Notes: generated by a model not told the origin, from the letters alone. Shown: positions 53,333 through 62,404, counted from the stretch's first letter. The stretch: DNA of 64,000 nt from Streptomyces sp. P3 (GCF_003032475.1 NZ_CP028369.1:8618001-8682000); one strand, 5' to 3'. Made by a program: numbers and translations.

Positions 53333-55542
53333 GCCCGCAGCCACAGGCAGCCGTCGGAGCGCCGCTGTCCCGGGTGGACGGGCGACTGAAGGTGACCGGC
53401 CAGGCGAAGTACGCCGCCGACCACGTCCCCCACGGGATGGTGCACGCCGTCGTCGTCGACAGCCGTGTCGCGCGCGGCCGTATCACCGGCATCGACACCC
53501 GCGCCGCGGACGCCCAGCCAGGCGTCCTGGGCGTCATCAGCCACCTCGACAAACCCGAGCTGGTCTACCGCGAGAACCAGGGGGCCTGGCTGGACCCGGC
53601 CGTCGGCGAACGACTGCACGTCTTCCAGGACGACAAGGTCCGCTTCTTCGGACAGCCTGTCGCCGTGGTCGTCGCCCGCACCCTGGAGGCCGCACAGCAC
53701 GCCGCGGACCTGGTGAAGGTCTCCTACGACGCGGAGCGGCCCTCGACCGACCTGACGGCACCCGGAGTTCCGGAGAACGAGTCCCTGCCCCAGCAGAACT
53801 ACGCGCGCGGCAACCCCGAAGAGGCGTTGGCCTCCGCGGAGGTGAGAGTGGAGAGCACCTACCGGCTCGCCCGCAACCACCACAACGCGATGGAGCTGCA
53901 CGCCACCGTCGCCCGCTGGGACGGCGAGAGGCTCACCGTCTGGGACAAGACCCAGTGGACGCTGGGAGCGCGCGACGAACTCGCCGCCGTGTTCGGTATT
54001 CCGGCGCAGAACGTGCGCGTGGTCTCGCCGTTCGTCGGTGGCGCGTTCGGCAACGCGCTGCGTACCTGGCCGCACTCCACCCTCGCGGCCCTCGCCGCCC
54101 GCGAGACCGGCCGCCCGGTCAAACTCGTCCTGACCCGCGAGCAGCTGTACTACGGGGTGGGGTTCCGGCCCGCCTACGAGTACCGGCTGCAGGTGGGCAG
54201 CACCCGGAACGGACGCCTGGCCGCGGCCGTTCACCGTGTGCGGGGCGAGACGTCGAGGTACGAGACCTTCGGCGAGGGCGTGATGGTGCCGGGGCAGATG
54301 CACTACGCCACGCCCCACGTACGCCAGGCGTACCGGACCGTGCCGCTGGACGTGAACACACCGACGTTCATGCGGGGTCCCGGCTACTCCACCGGCGTCT
54401 TCGCCATGGAGTCGGCGCTGGACGAACTCGCGCACGAACTCGGCGTCGACCCGGTCGAACTGCGGCTGCGCAACGAACCGGAGGAAGACCCCGCGAGCGG
54501 GCTGCCGTTCTCCACCCGGCGGCTGCGGGAGTGTCTGCGGGTCGGCGCCCGCGAGTTCGGCTGGCAACGGCGCAATCCCAGGCCGCGCTCCCGGCGGGAC
54601 GGCGACTGGCTCATCGGCATGGGCATGGCCAGCGGGGTCTACGACACCCTGCGCATGCGGTCCGAGGCACGCGTCAGGCTGGACGCCGACGGCACCGCCC
54701 TGGTGCAGGCGTCGACCAGCGACATGGGTCCCGGCACCTACACCTCCATGACCCAGCTCGCCGCCGACGCCCTCGGCCTGACCATGCGCACCGTCCGCTT
54801 CGAACTCGGCGACTCCACCTTCGCCCCGTCCCCGCCGCACGGCGGCTCGCAGACCATGGCCGGGGTCGGCTCCGCGGTCCAGGACGGCTGCGACAAGCTG
54901 CGGCAGGAGGCGATCAAGCTCGCCGTCGAGGACGAGCGGTCGCCGCTGCACGGCGTCGACGCGGCCGACGTGGTGGTCCGCGGCGGACGGCTGCACGTGG
55001 CCGCCGACCCGGCGCGTGGCGAGACCTACCGGCAGTTGCTGGCCCGCAACGGCCGTACGCACCTGGAGGTGACCGGGACCTTCACCCCGGCCGGGGACGA
55101 CCGGTTCTCCATGTACGCCTACAGCGCGGTGTTCGCCGAGGTGGCCGTCGACCGGCGGCTGGGCCTGGTGCGGATGCGGCGGATGCTCGGCGTCTACGAC
55201 GTCGGACGGGTCATCAGCCCCAAGCTCGCCGACAGCCAGGCCCTCGGCGGCATGGTGGGCGGCATCGGCGGGGCGTTGCTGGAGCACACGGTCACCGACC
55301 ACCGCGACGGCCGGATCGTCAACGCCAACCTCGCCGACTACCTCGTACCCGTCAACGCCGACATCCCCGACCTGCGGGCCGTCTATCTGGACGGGGCGGA
55401 CAACCACGCCGACCCCATCGGCGTGAAGGGACTCGGCGAGATCGTGGCGATCGGCGTGTCGCCGGCCATCGCCAACGCCGTCTTCAACGCCACCGGGCGC
55501 CGCGTCCGCGAACTGCCCATCACCGCCGAAGCCCTGCTCTGA
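53329..55542 (+). CDS. paoC: Molybdopterin-binding subunit of aldehyde oxidoreductase (PaoC-like)
   Basis: Catalytic subunit of 737 aa that oxidises aldehydes, or related compounds, to acids at the Mo-cofactor. Mo-site loops: VVSPFVGGAFGNALRTWPHS, RGPGYSTGVFAMESALDELA, DMGPGTYTSM and catalytic Glu704 in GVKGLGEIVAIG. GTG start inside the PaoB stop codon. Nearly colinear with the orphan subunit at 46103. Differences in the loops (for example YSTGVFAMES against YGSGAYAIES) may change substrate. Confidence 0.92.
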   Translation: MSPQPQAAVGAPLSRVDGRLKVTGQAKYAADHVPHGMVHAVVVDSRVARGRITGIDTRAADAQPGVLGVISHLDKPELVYRENQGAWLDPAVGERLHVFQDDKVRFFGQPVAVVVARTLEAAQHAADLVKVSYDAERPSTDLTAPGVPENESLPQQNYARGNPEEALASAEVRVESTYRLARNHHNAMELHATVARWDGERLTVWDKTQWTLGARDELAAVFGIPAQNVRVVSPFVGGAFGNALRTWPHSTLAALAARETGRPVKLVLTREQLYYGVGFRPAYEYRLQVGSTRNGRLAAAVHRVRGETSRYETFGEGVMVPGQMHYATPHVRQAYRTVPLDVNTPTFMRGPGYSTGVFAMESALDELAHELGVDPVELRLRNEPEEDPASGLPFSTRRLRECLRVGAREFGWQRRNPRPRSRRDGDWLIGMGMASGVYDTLRMRSEARVRLDADGTALVQASTSDMGPGTYTSMTQLAADALGLTMRTVRFELGDSTFAPSPPHGGSQTMAGVGSAVQDGCDKLRQEAIKLAVEDERSPLHGVDAADVVVRGGRLHVAADPARGETYRQLLARNGRTHLEVTGTFTPAGDDRFSMYAYSAVFAEVAVDRRLGLVRMRRMLGVYDVGRVISPKLADSQALGGMVGGIGGALLEHTVTDHRDGRIVNANLADYLVPVNADIPDLRAVYLDGADNHADPIGVKGLGEIVAIGVSPAIANAVFNATGRRVRELPITAEALL

Positions 55543-55594
55543 ACCCCGGACGGCCGGGCTTCCCTCCCCCGGGGGCCCGCAGCCGATCCGGTCG

Positions 55595-55640
55595 GCCCGC
55601 CGCCGCGCCGCTCTGTCCCCATGCCGGCGCGGCGGCGGGC
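55595..55640 (+). terminator. Hairpin between paoC and xdhC
   Basis: GCCCGCCGCCGCGCCG pairs perfectly over 16 bp with its complement around a 14-base loop. It lies 52 bases after the paoC stop and 35 before xdhC. It may partly end transcription, giving less maturation factor than enzyme, or stabilise the 3' end of the paoABC message. Confidence 0.65.
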
Positions 55641-55675
55641 TCCCCCCACGACCCGCCCACCGAAGGACACCTCTC

Positions 55676-56830
55676 ATGCTGAACATCGCGGACACGCTGT
55701 ACCGCTGGTGCCGCGAGGCCCGCCCCTTCGCCCTCGCCACCGTCATCCAGGTCAGCGGCAGCGCACCCCTGCCACCCGGCACCTCGCTGGCCGTGGACAC
55801 CGACGGCGAAGCGGTCGGCAGCATCTCCGGAGGATGCGTCGAAGGCGCCGTCTACGAGTTGTGCCAACAGGTCCTGGAGTCGGGCGAACCCCCCATCCGG
55901 GCCTCGTTCGGCTACTCCGACGACGACGCCTTCGCCGTAGGCCTGACCTGTGGCGGCGAACTGGAGGTCCTGGTCCAGCGGATCGACCCCGCCGACCAGC
56001 CGCACCTCACCACCGGCCTGGAACAGGTGTCGGCCGGTGGGCCCGTCTCCATGGCCCAGGTGATCGACGGGCCGCAGGGCCTTCTCGGCCGCACCCTGTC
56101 CGTCTTCGGGGGCGGCAGTACGTACGACGGCACACTGGGCAGCCAGCCGACGGACCGTACGGTCGCCACCCAGGTCCGCGCGCTGCTGCGGGCGGGCCGG
56201 ACCGGCCGCGTCGAGGTCGGCGGGGATGCCGACACCTGCCCGGAGAAGCTGACGCTCCTGGTCCACACCCACGCGGCGCCGCCCCGCATGCTGATCTTCG
56301 GTGCCGTCGACTTCGCCGCCGCCCTCAGCCAGGCCGGCCGCTTCCTCGGCTACCGGGTCACCGTCTGCGACGCCCGCCCCGTCTTCGCCACCCCGGAGCG
56401 CTTCCCGTACGCGGACGAGGTCGTCGCCGACTGGCCGCACCGTTACCTGGAGCGTGCGTCCGTGGACTCCCGTACGGCTGTCTGCGTCCTCACCCACGAC
56501 GCCAAGTTCGACATCCCCCTGCTCCGCGTGGCCCTCGGCCTCCCGGTCGGCTACATCGGCGCGATGGGCTCCCGACGCACCCACGAACACCGCCTGGAAC
56601 GTCTGCGCGAGGCCGGCGTGCCCGCCAGGCACCTCGCGCTCCTGCGTTCACCGATCGGACTCGACCTCGGCGCCCACACCCCCGAAGAGACGGCGATCTC
56701 CATCACCGCTGAGATCATCGCCCACACCCACAACGGCACCGGTCTGCCCCTGTCCCGTGTCCCCGGCCCCATCCACGGTTCCGTCCCCGTGGCCCAGGTG
56801 TCGTCACCGGCCGAGCTGCTCGCCGTATGA
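55676..56830 (+). CDS. XdhC/PaoD-type molybdenum cofactor insertion chaperone
   Basis: XdhC/CoxI-family protein of 384 aa. It binds and sulphurates the Mo cofactor before insertion into the large subunit. The N-terminal domain has VSGSAPLPPGTSLAV and GSISGGCVEGAVYELCQQVL (with the conserved Cys); the C-terminal Rossmann-like domain has MLIFGAVDFAAALSQAGRFL, VCVLTHDAKFDIPLLRVAL, YIGAMGSRRTHEHRLERLRE and GLDLGAHTPEETAISITAEI. Its stop overlaps moaA (ATGA). Confidence 0.92.
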   Translation: MLNIADTLYRWCREARPFALATVIQVSGSAPLPPGTSLAVDTDGEAVGSISGGCVEGAVYELCQQVLESGEPPIRASFGYSDDDAFAVGLTCGGELEVLVQRIDPADQPHLTTGLEQVSAGGPVSMAQVIDGPQGLLGRTLSVFGGGSTYDGTLGSQPTDRTVATQVRALLRAGRTGRVEVGGDADTCPEKLTLLVHTHAAPPRMLIFGAVDFAAALSQAGRFLGYRVTVCDARPVFATPERFPYADEVVADWPHRYLERASVDSRTAVCVLTHDAKFDIPLLRVALGLPVGYIGAMGSRRTHEHRLERLREAGVPARHLALLRSPIGLDLGAHTPEETAISITAEIIAHTHNGTGLPLSRVPGPIHGSVPVAQVSSPAELLAV

Positions 56831-57828
56831 GGCCCCAGACGCTCATCGACACCCACGGCCGGGTGGCCACCGACCTGAGGGTCTCGCTGACCGACCGCTG
56901 CAACCTGCGGTGCACGTACTGCATGCCCGAGGAGGGCCTGCAGTGGCTGGCCAAGCCCGACCTGCTCACGGACGACGAGATCGTCCGCCTGATAGGCATC
57001 GCCGTCACCTCCCTCGGCATCGAGGAGGTCCGCTTCACCGGCGGCGAACCCCTGCTCCGCCCCGGCCTGGTCGGCATAGTGGAGCGGGTCGCGGCCCTTG
57101 AGCCACGCCCCCAGATGTCGCTGACGACGAACGGCATCGGCCTCAAGCGCACGGCGACGGCGCTGAAGGCGGCGGGACTGGACCGGGTCAATGTCTCCCT
57201 GGACACCCTGCGCCCGGACGTCTTCCAGACCCTCACCCGCCGCGACCGTCACAAGGACGTCATCGAGGGCCTGTACGCCGCCCACGACGCCGGCCTGACC
57301 CCGGTGAAGGTCAACTCGGTCCTGATGCCGGGCCTGAACGACGACGAGGCCCCGGACCTGCTTGCCTGGGCGGTGGAGCACACTTACGAACTGCGCTTCA
57401 TCGAGCAGATGCCCCTGGACGCCCAGCACGGCTGGAAGCGCGACGGCATGATCACCGCCGGCGACATCCTGACCTCCCTGCGCACCCGCTTCGCCCTGAC
57501 CTCCGAGGGTGCGGAGAAGCGTGGCTCGGCCCCCGCCGAGCGCTGGCTGGTCGACGGCGGCCCGCACGTGGTCGGGGTCATCGCCTCGGTGACCCGCCCG
57601 TTCTGCGCGGCCTGCGACCGCACCCGTCTGACAGCCGACGGCCAGGTCCGCACCTGCCTGTTCGCCACGGAGGAGACGGACCTGCGCGCGGTCCTGCGCT
57701 CGGGCGCCCCGGACGAGGAGATCGCCCGCATCTGGCGCCTGGCGATGTGGGGCAAGAAAGCGGGCGCGGGTCTGGACGATCCTTCGTTCGTGCGGCCGCA
57801 GAGGCCGATGTCGGCGATCGGGGGCTGA
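56827..57828 (+). CDS. moaA: GTP 3',8-cyclase, molybdenum cofactor biosynthesis
   Basis: Radical-SAM enzyme of 333 aa for the first step of molybdopterin synthesis. The N-terminal cluster uses Cys25, Cys29 and Cys32 (DRCNLRCTYCMPEEGL); the C-terminal GTP-binding cluster uses Cys260, Cys263 and Cys277 (CAACDRTRLT, RTCLF). It keeps the C-terminal GG (SAIGG). Its place in the Pao run ensures cofactor supply when the oxidoreductase is made. ATG lies in the xdhC stop overlap. Confidence 0.96.
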   Translation: MRPQTLIDTHGRVATDLRVSLTDRCNLRCTYCMPEEGLQWLAKPDLLTDDEIVRLIGIAVTSLGIEEVRFTGGEPLLRPGLVGIVERVAALEPRPQMSLTTNGIGLKRTATALKAAGLDRVNVSLDTLRPDVFQTLTRRDRHKDVIEGLYAAHDAGLTPVKVNSVLMPGLNDDEAPDLLAWAVEHTYELRFIEQMPLDAQHGWKRDGMITAGDILTSLRTRFALTSEGAEKRGSAPAERWLVDGGPHVVGVIASVTRPFCAACDRTRLTADGQVRTCLFATEETDLRAVLRSGAPDEEIARIWRLAMWGKKAGAGLDDPSFVRPQRPMSAIGG

Positions 57829-57895
57829 CACAGTGACAGGCAGGTCCGGAAGGTACGAAAAGGCATGTCGGCTGACCGAGCCCACGACCCACGTC

Positions 57896-58783
57896 TCAGC
57901 GCAGCGGCTCCATCTCCCAACTGGCCAGCATCCGCAGGGCTTCCTCCGAGCGGGAGCCGGGCTCGGCGTGGTAGGTGACCAGCCGCATGGGGGCGCCCCC
58001 GGGCAGGGCCATGGGTTCGTGGACGAGGTCGAACTCTCCCACCAGCGGGTGCCGCACCCGCACGGTTTCGCCGACGGTCCCGCAGCTCACCTCGTGCCGT
58101 GCCCACAGCTGCCGGAAATCCTCGCTCTTCTGCGACAACTCCCGGATCAGCGAAGAGAAGTGCGGGTCCCCGGGGCTCTTGGCGGCGTTCATGCGCAACG
58201 CTCTCGCGATTCTCAGAGCGTTGCTGTCCGCATCGGCGAATCGCTCGCGCGCCTCGGACGAGAGGAAGGCCAGCCGGGCCGCGTTGCGCTCCCCGGGCGG
58301 TAACAGGCCCCAGTCCCCGAAGACGGCGGTGGTGAGCCTGTTCCACCCCAGGATGTCCAGGCGCCGGTCGACGACGTAGGCGGGCACCCCGAGCGCGTCG
58401 AGCAGGTGCTGCACGCCGGGCCGCAGTCGCTCCTGTGGGGGCGTGGCGTGCGTCGCGCTCTGCCGCTCGGGCTGGGCCAGCCGGACCAGATGCTCCCGTT
58501 CCTCCACGGTCAGGTGCAGGGCGCGGGCGACTGCGTCCAGTACCTCGGCCGACATCGTCTCGCCGTATCCCTGCTCCAGGCGCGCGTAATACGCGTACGA
58601 CACCCCCGCCAGCTGAGCCAGTTCTTCGCGCCGCAATCCGGGAACCCGCCGCCGCCCGTACGAGGGCAGGCCCACGTCCTCGGGCTTGAGCCGGGCCCTG
58701 CGCGAGCGCAGGAACTCCCTCAACTCGCCACGCCGGTCGAGTCCGGACGTCTCCTGGTCACCAGGCGCCACATGTGAAGACAT
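57896..58783 (-). CDS. XRE-family regulator with MmyB-like ligand domain
   Basis: Regulator of 295 aa. HTH: LREFLRSRRARLKPEDVGLP, RVPGLRREELAQLAGVSYAY and YARLEQGYGETMSAEVLDAV, the PGLRREE motif being typical of MmyB-like proteins. The C-terminal PAS-like domain (~110-290) has YVVDRRLDILGWNRLTTAVF and the HEVSCGTVGETVRVRHPLVG region, and probably binds a fatty acid. ATG 58783 is preferred; a frame extends to 58846. Divergent from the SDR gene at 58924, a common pairing in actinomycetes. Confidence 0.92.
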   Translation of the reverse strand: MSSHVAPGDQETSGLDRRGELREFLRSRRARLKPEDVGLPSYGRRRVPGLRREELAQLAGVSYAYYARLEQGYGETMSAEVLDAVARALHLTVEEREHLVRLAQPERQSATHATPPQERLRPGVQHLLDALGVPAYVVDRRLDILGWNRLTTAVFGDWGLLPPGERNAARLAFLSSEARERFADADSNALRIARALRMNAAKSPGDPHFSSLIRELSQKSEDFRQLWARHEVSCGTVGETVRVRHPLVGEFDLVHEPMALPGGAPMRLVTYHAEPGSRSEEALRMLASWEMEPLR

Positions 58784-58855
58784 CTCTGCCCCCCGCTTGT
58801 CATACGTGCCTCGCTGATGTGGAGCAGCGTACAGCATCGAGCTCAAGAGTCATCT

Positions 58856-58870
58856 TGATACTCAGTCTCA
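58856..58870. promoter_or_regulatory. TetR operator, copy at SDR promoter (TGATACTCAGTCTCA)
   Basis: Fifteen-base dyad, one base off a perfect palindrome, between the XRE and SDR genes. It matches the site at 60061-60075 (reverse complement) at 14 of 15 positions. It implies that the TetR regulator at 60104 controls the SDR gene. Confidence 0.78.
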
Positions 58871-58923
58871 AAGAGGTATAAGGTCTCTCCATAAGACTTC
58901 ACCTCGAAACGGGAGTGTTTCTC

Positions 58924-59748
58924 GTGAGCAAGATCTGGTTCATCACTGGTTCCTCGCGCGGTTTCGGCCGTCAGTTCGTGATGGCGGCCCTGGAGCGCGG
59001 CGACAAGGTCGCGGCCACCGCCCGCGACACCGACTCCCTGGCGGACCTGGTGGCCGCGCACGGCGAGGCGATGCTTCCCCTGACCCTGGACGTCACCGAC
59101 AAGACCGCCGTCACCGCGGCCGTGAAGCGGGCGCACGACCACTTCGGCCGCCTGGACGTCGTCGTCAACAACGCCGGCTACGGACTGTTCGGCGCCGTCG
59201 AGGAGCTGACGGAGCAGCAGGTCCGTGAGCAGATGGAGACCAACTTCTTCGGCGCCCTGTGGGTCACCCAGGCTGCCCTGCCCCTCCTGCGGGCCCAGGG
59301 CGGTGGTCACATCGTGCAGATCTCCAGCGTCGGCGGTGTCACCGCCTTCCCCAACCTCGGTGTCTACAACGCCTCGAAGTGGGCCCTGGAGGCCGCGAGC
59401 GAGGCCCTCGCCCAGGAGGTCGCCGGGTTCGGCATCAAGGTCACCCTCGTCGAGCCCGGCGGATTCGCCACCGACTGGTCCGGCTCCTCCGCCACCTTCG
59501 CAGGGCAACTGCCTGCCTACGACGACCTGCGCACGGCCCTGGCCGGCTACTGGAGCAACTTCCAGCCCGGCGACCCGACCGCCACCGGTGCGGCCCTGCT
59601 GAAGATCGTGGACGCCGACAACCCGCCCCTGCGGGTCTTCTTCGGCACCACCCCGCTCCAGCTCGTCCCGCAGGTCTACGCCGAGCGGCTGAAGACCTGG
59701 GAGGAGTGGGCCGACGTCGCCACCGAGGCGCAGGGCGGCGCCGCGTAA
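58924..59748 (+). CDS. Short-chain dehydrogenase/reductase
   Basis: Classical SDR of 274 aa. Cofactor turn WFITGSSRGFGRQFVMAALE, NNAGYGLFGAVEEL, Ser in VQISSVGGVTAFPNLG and catalytic YNASKWALEAASEAL. A longer C-terminus, SDR5-like, follows. GTG 58924 has GGGAG eight bases upstream. The dyad at 58856-58870 ties it to the TetR gene 355 bases downstream. Substrate unknown; likely a stress-inducible carbonyl reductase. Confidence 0.92.
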   Translation: MSKIWFITGSSRGFGRQFVMAALERGDKVAATARDTDSLADLVAAHGEAMLPLTLDVTDKTAVTAAVKRAHDHFGRLDVVVNNAGYGLFGAVEELTEQQVREQMETNFFGALWVTQAALPLLRAQGGGHIVQISSVGGVTAFPNLGVYNASKWALEAASEALAQEVAGFGIKVTLVEPGGFATDWSGSSATFAGQLPAYDDLRTALAGYWSNFQPGDPTATGAALLKIVDADNPPLRVFFGTTPLQLVPQVYAERLKTWEEWADVATEAQGGAA

Positions 59749-60103
59749 CCGTAGGGCACGGGCGTCGGCCAGGGCCGGCGCTCGTCGCAGCAGCCCGGGA
59801 ACGGCCGGCGGGCATGTGCGGTCCCTCGACGGGAGACCGCACGCCCGCGGGCCGTCGGCATCGGAGCGGCGACGAGAAGGCGACCGTCCTCGCCGCCGCT
59901 CGGCGCGGCGTGGGGGAGCCGACGGACTCGCTGAGCGGGCTTGTCGCAGTCGGCCCTGACTGTGCGGGAGGGTGGGGCGATCGAATGCGCCTTGCTCGGC
60001 GCGGGCAGGGAGGGCGAGGGTGACCCGCGGGGAGGGGCATGCATCAAGCGCTCCGCACTCTGATACTGAGTATCAAAGTGAGTCCTTGCTGTATCCTGCG
60101 GAC
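59749..60103. other. Intergenic region between SDR and TetR
   Basis: No supported gene. It has a probable SDR terminator: GTGCGGTC (59816-59823) pairing with GACCGCAC (59835-59842), extended inward by CTC/GGG-type pairs. The TetR operator at 60061-60075 and the TetR promoter (TATCCT at 60092-60097) follow. Confidence 0.5.
60061..60075. promoter_or_regulatory. TetR operator, autoregulatory copy (TGATACTGAGTATCA)
   Basis: Perfect 7-bp arms around one base, 28 bases before the TetR ATG and overlapping the expected -35 region. Pairs with 58856-58870. Confidence 0.82.
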
Positions 60104-60730
60104 ATGTCTGACACCGCCCGTCCCGCCAACCAGTCCGCACGCAAGCCGCCCGGCCTGCGCGAGCGCATGCGTGCGACAGTTCAGGCGGAAGTGGTCGCGG
60201 TGGCGCACCGGCTCTTCACCGAGCAGGGGTTCGACCGGACCACCGTCGACCAGATCGCCGCCGAGGTGGGCCTGTCACGCGCCAGCCTGTTCAGGTACTT
60301 CGGCACCAAGGAAGACATCGTCCTCGGACGCCTGGAGGAGTCCGGCCGCCAGATCGCGGCGGAGTTCGCCGCCCGCCCCGACGACGAGCAGCCCTGGGAG
60401 GCGCTGCGCCGGGCCTTCGACGTCCTCACGCGGAGCAACGAGGCGGCGCCGCCCGAGCAGGTACTCAGCTATCTGCGCATGCTCCAGGAGACCCCGTCCC
60501 TGCGCGCCCGGCACCACGAGAAGCAGCTGAGCTGGAAGAAGCTGCTGGTGCCGGAGGTCGCCCGGCGGCTGGGGGCCGACCCCGACCGGCCCGAGGACAC
60601 CAGGTCGAGCGCACTGGCCGCTGCCGCGCTCGCCTGCCTGGACGCAGCCTCCACGGCCTGGGTGGCCTGTGAGGGCACTGTCCCGCTGGCTGTGCTGCTC
60701 GACCGGGCCATGGGCGCGCTGGCGAAGTAG
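60104..60730 (+). CDS. TetR-family transcriptional regulator
   Basis: Regulator of 208 aa. HTH: VAVAHRLFTEQGFDRTTVDQ then IAAEVGLSRASLFRYFGTKE. The C-terminal domain has RRAFDVLTRSNEAAPPEQVL and AALACLDAASTAWVACEG. No clear ribosome site; TATCCT lies seven bases before the ATG, so the message may be leaderless. Two near-identical dyads mark itself and the SDR gene as targets. Confidence 0.92.
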   Translation: MSDTARPANQSARKPPGLRERMRATVQAEVVAVAHRLFTEQGFDRTTVDQIAAEVGLSRASLFRYFGTKEDIVLGRLEESGRQIAAEFAARPDDEQPWEALRRAFDVLTRSNEAAPPEQVLSYLRMLQETPSLRARHHEKQLSWKKLLVPEVARRLGADPDRPEDTRSSALAAAALACLDAASTAWVACEGTVPLAVLLDRAMGALAK

Positions 60731-60893
60731 CCCGCCCCGCCGCTCCGTCGCGTGCTTCGCTTCCGTGCCCGGTGTGCCACGGAGGAAGCGGCTGCCGGCG
60801 CGACGAGCGCCCGCACGGGCCTGCCGGCCCAGGCCTGTGTGCGGCACGGCGGGACATGTCCTCGGCAGTCCGGACCTCCGCTACGGGGCGCTG

Positions 60894-62384
60894 TCACGCG
60901 CACCGTTCGCTGTAGCGGACCCTGCGGACAACGACCTCCCGCGACTCGGTCCACACACCGACCAGGCACCCGGTGAACCCGCCCGCCACTTCGGTGGAGA
61001 GATAGCGTCCGTCCAGGCGGGCGAGGACATCCGTGTCGGTTCCGTCGTCGATGCCCAGTTCGATGTCGTCCGGCCCGTTCCATGTGGGCTCCGTGGAGCG
61101 GACGCGGAGGGTGACAGGGGAGCCGGGCAGCGGGCGGGCGCGGAGCACCGATCGGACCGGTCCGATCTGTGCGACGGCGGTGACTTCGCCGCCGGCGACG
61201 TGCAGGCCGTACCAGTGGACACCATCGAGCCGTAGGGCGACCGTGAACGTACCCTCGCCCGGATCGACGACGAAGTCGGCCTCCCAGTGGTCTCCGCCGA
61301 CCCGCGTGAACAGTCCCGACGGCTCGCCGGTCTCGCTCGGGACGTGGCCGACGACCACCCCTTCCGGCGCGTTGTGTACGAACCGGTCGGGACGCTGCCC
61401 TGGTGAGACCCACCTGGGATCCAGTGCGGGCGCGGAGAAGTCATCCTCGAAGTCCCGCTGTTCCGTGGGGACATGGCGTCGCGCCGGTTCGAACTGTGGC
61501 CAGTCGTCCACCCAACGGACGTCGGCGAGGAACGTCTCACGCCCGTTGACGTGGAAGCGGGGACTGCGGCCTCGTGGCCGAGTGCCGAGATACACCGCTG
61601 CCCACGACCCGTCGGGACGCTCGACCAGATCGGCGTGACCGACGTTCTGGACGGGATGAGCCGTGCTGCGGTGGGTGAAGACCGGGTTGTGCGCGGCGGC
61701 TTCGAAGGGCCCTCGGGGGCTTAGGGAGCGTGCGACCGACACCACGTGGCCCCGGTCGGTGCCGCCTTCGGCGATGACCAGGTACCACCGGTCGCCGCGC
61801 CGGTACAGGTGCGGCCCCTCGGAATGTGCCAGGCCGGTACCGTGCCAGATCCACCGCGGCTTCTCGAGGACCAAGCGCCGCTCAAGATCGACCGCGACCT
61901 GTCTGATGCCGATCTCGGTCTCCGACCACGAGCAGTACGTGACCAGGCACGTTCCCTCGTCATCCCAGGTCAGGTCCGGGTCAATGCCGTCGAGTTGGGA
62001 GAGGCACACCGGCGCGGACCACGGCCCGGCCGGGTCGCTCGCGTGGTAGATCTGATGACCGCCGCGAACGTCGTCGATGTTCGTAGTGATCAGCCAGAAC
62101 CGGCCGTCGTGGTGGCGCAGCGTCGGGGCGTAGATGCCGCGGCTCGACGGCGAACGGCCGGCGGGGAACTGCTCGTCCCTCGTGAGGGCGTTGCCGATCT
62201 GACGCCAGGAGACCAGGTCCCGCGAATGCCAGATCGGAACGCCGGGGCTGTACTCGAACGACGAGTTGGCCAGGAAGTACTCCTCGCCGACCCGGCATAT
62301 CGAAGGATCGGGGTACATCCCGGAGAGGATCGGGGCGGTCGCCGCGTCGGCGTACCCACCGCGTTCCGGCGGTGTCGGACTCAT
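60894..62384 (-). CDS. GH43-family glycosidase (beta-xylosidase/arabinofuranosidase type)
   Basis: Five-bladed beta-propeller glycosidase of about 496 aa with no signal peptide, so probably cytoplasmic. The three catalytic acids can be seen: base Asp26 (SGMYPDPSICRVG), the pKa-modulating Asp in LDGIDPDLTWDDEG and the acid Glu in LAHSEGPHLYRRGDRW. A C-terminal beta-sandwich (~310-496, DDFSAPALDPRWV onward) is that of XynB-type GH43 beta-xylosidases. It would release xylose or arabinose from imported oligosaccharides. ATG 62384 is used; 62396 is an alternative. Twenty bases after the cupin gene, on the same strand. Confidence 0.88.
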   Translation of the reverse strand: MSPTPPERGGYADAATAPILSGMYPDPSICRVGEEYFLANSSFEYSPGVPIWHSRDLVSWRQIGNALTRDEQFPAGRSPSSRGIYAPTLRHHDGRFWLITTNIDDVRGGHQIYHASDPAGPWSAPVCLSQLDGIDPDLTWDDEGTCLVTYCSWSETEIGIRQVAVDLERRLVLEKPRWIWHGTGLAHSEGPHLYRRGDRWYLVIAEGGTDRGHVVSVARSLSPRGPFEAAAHNPVFTHRSTAHPVQNVGHADLVERPDGSWAAVYLGTRPRGRSPRFHVNGRETFLADVRWVDDWPQFEPARRHVPTEQRDFEDDFSAPALDPRWVSPGQRPDRFVHNAPEGVVVGHVPSETGEPSGLFTRVGGDHWEADFVVDPGEGTFTVALRLDGVHWYGLHVAGGEVTAVAQIGPVRSVLRARPLPGSPVTLRVRSTEPTWNGPDDIELGIDDGTDTDVLARLDGRYLSTEVAGGFTGCLVGVWTESREVVVRRVRYSERCA

Positions 62385-62404
62385 TGCGCACCACATTCCC
62401 GGGT

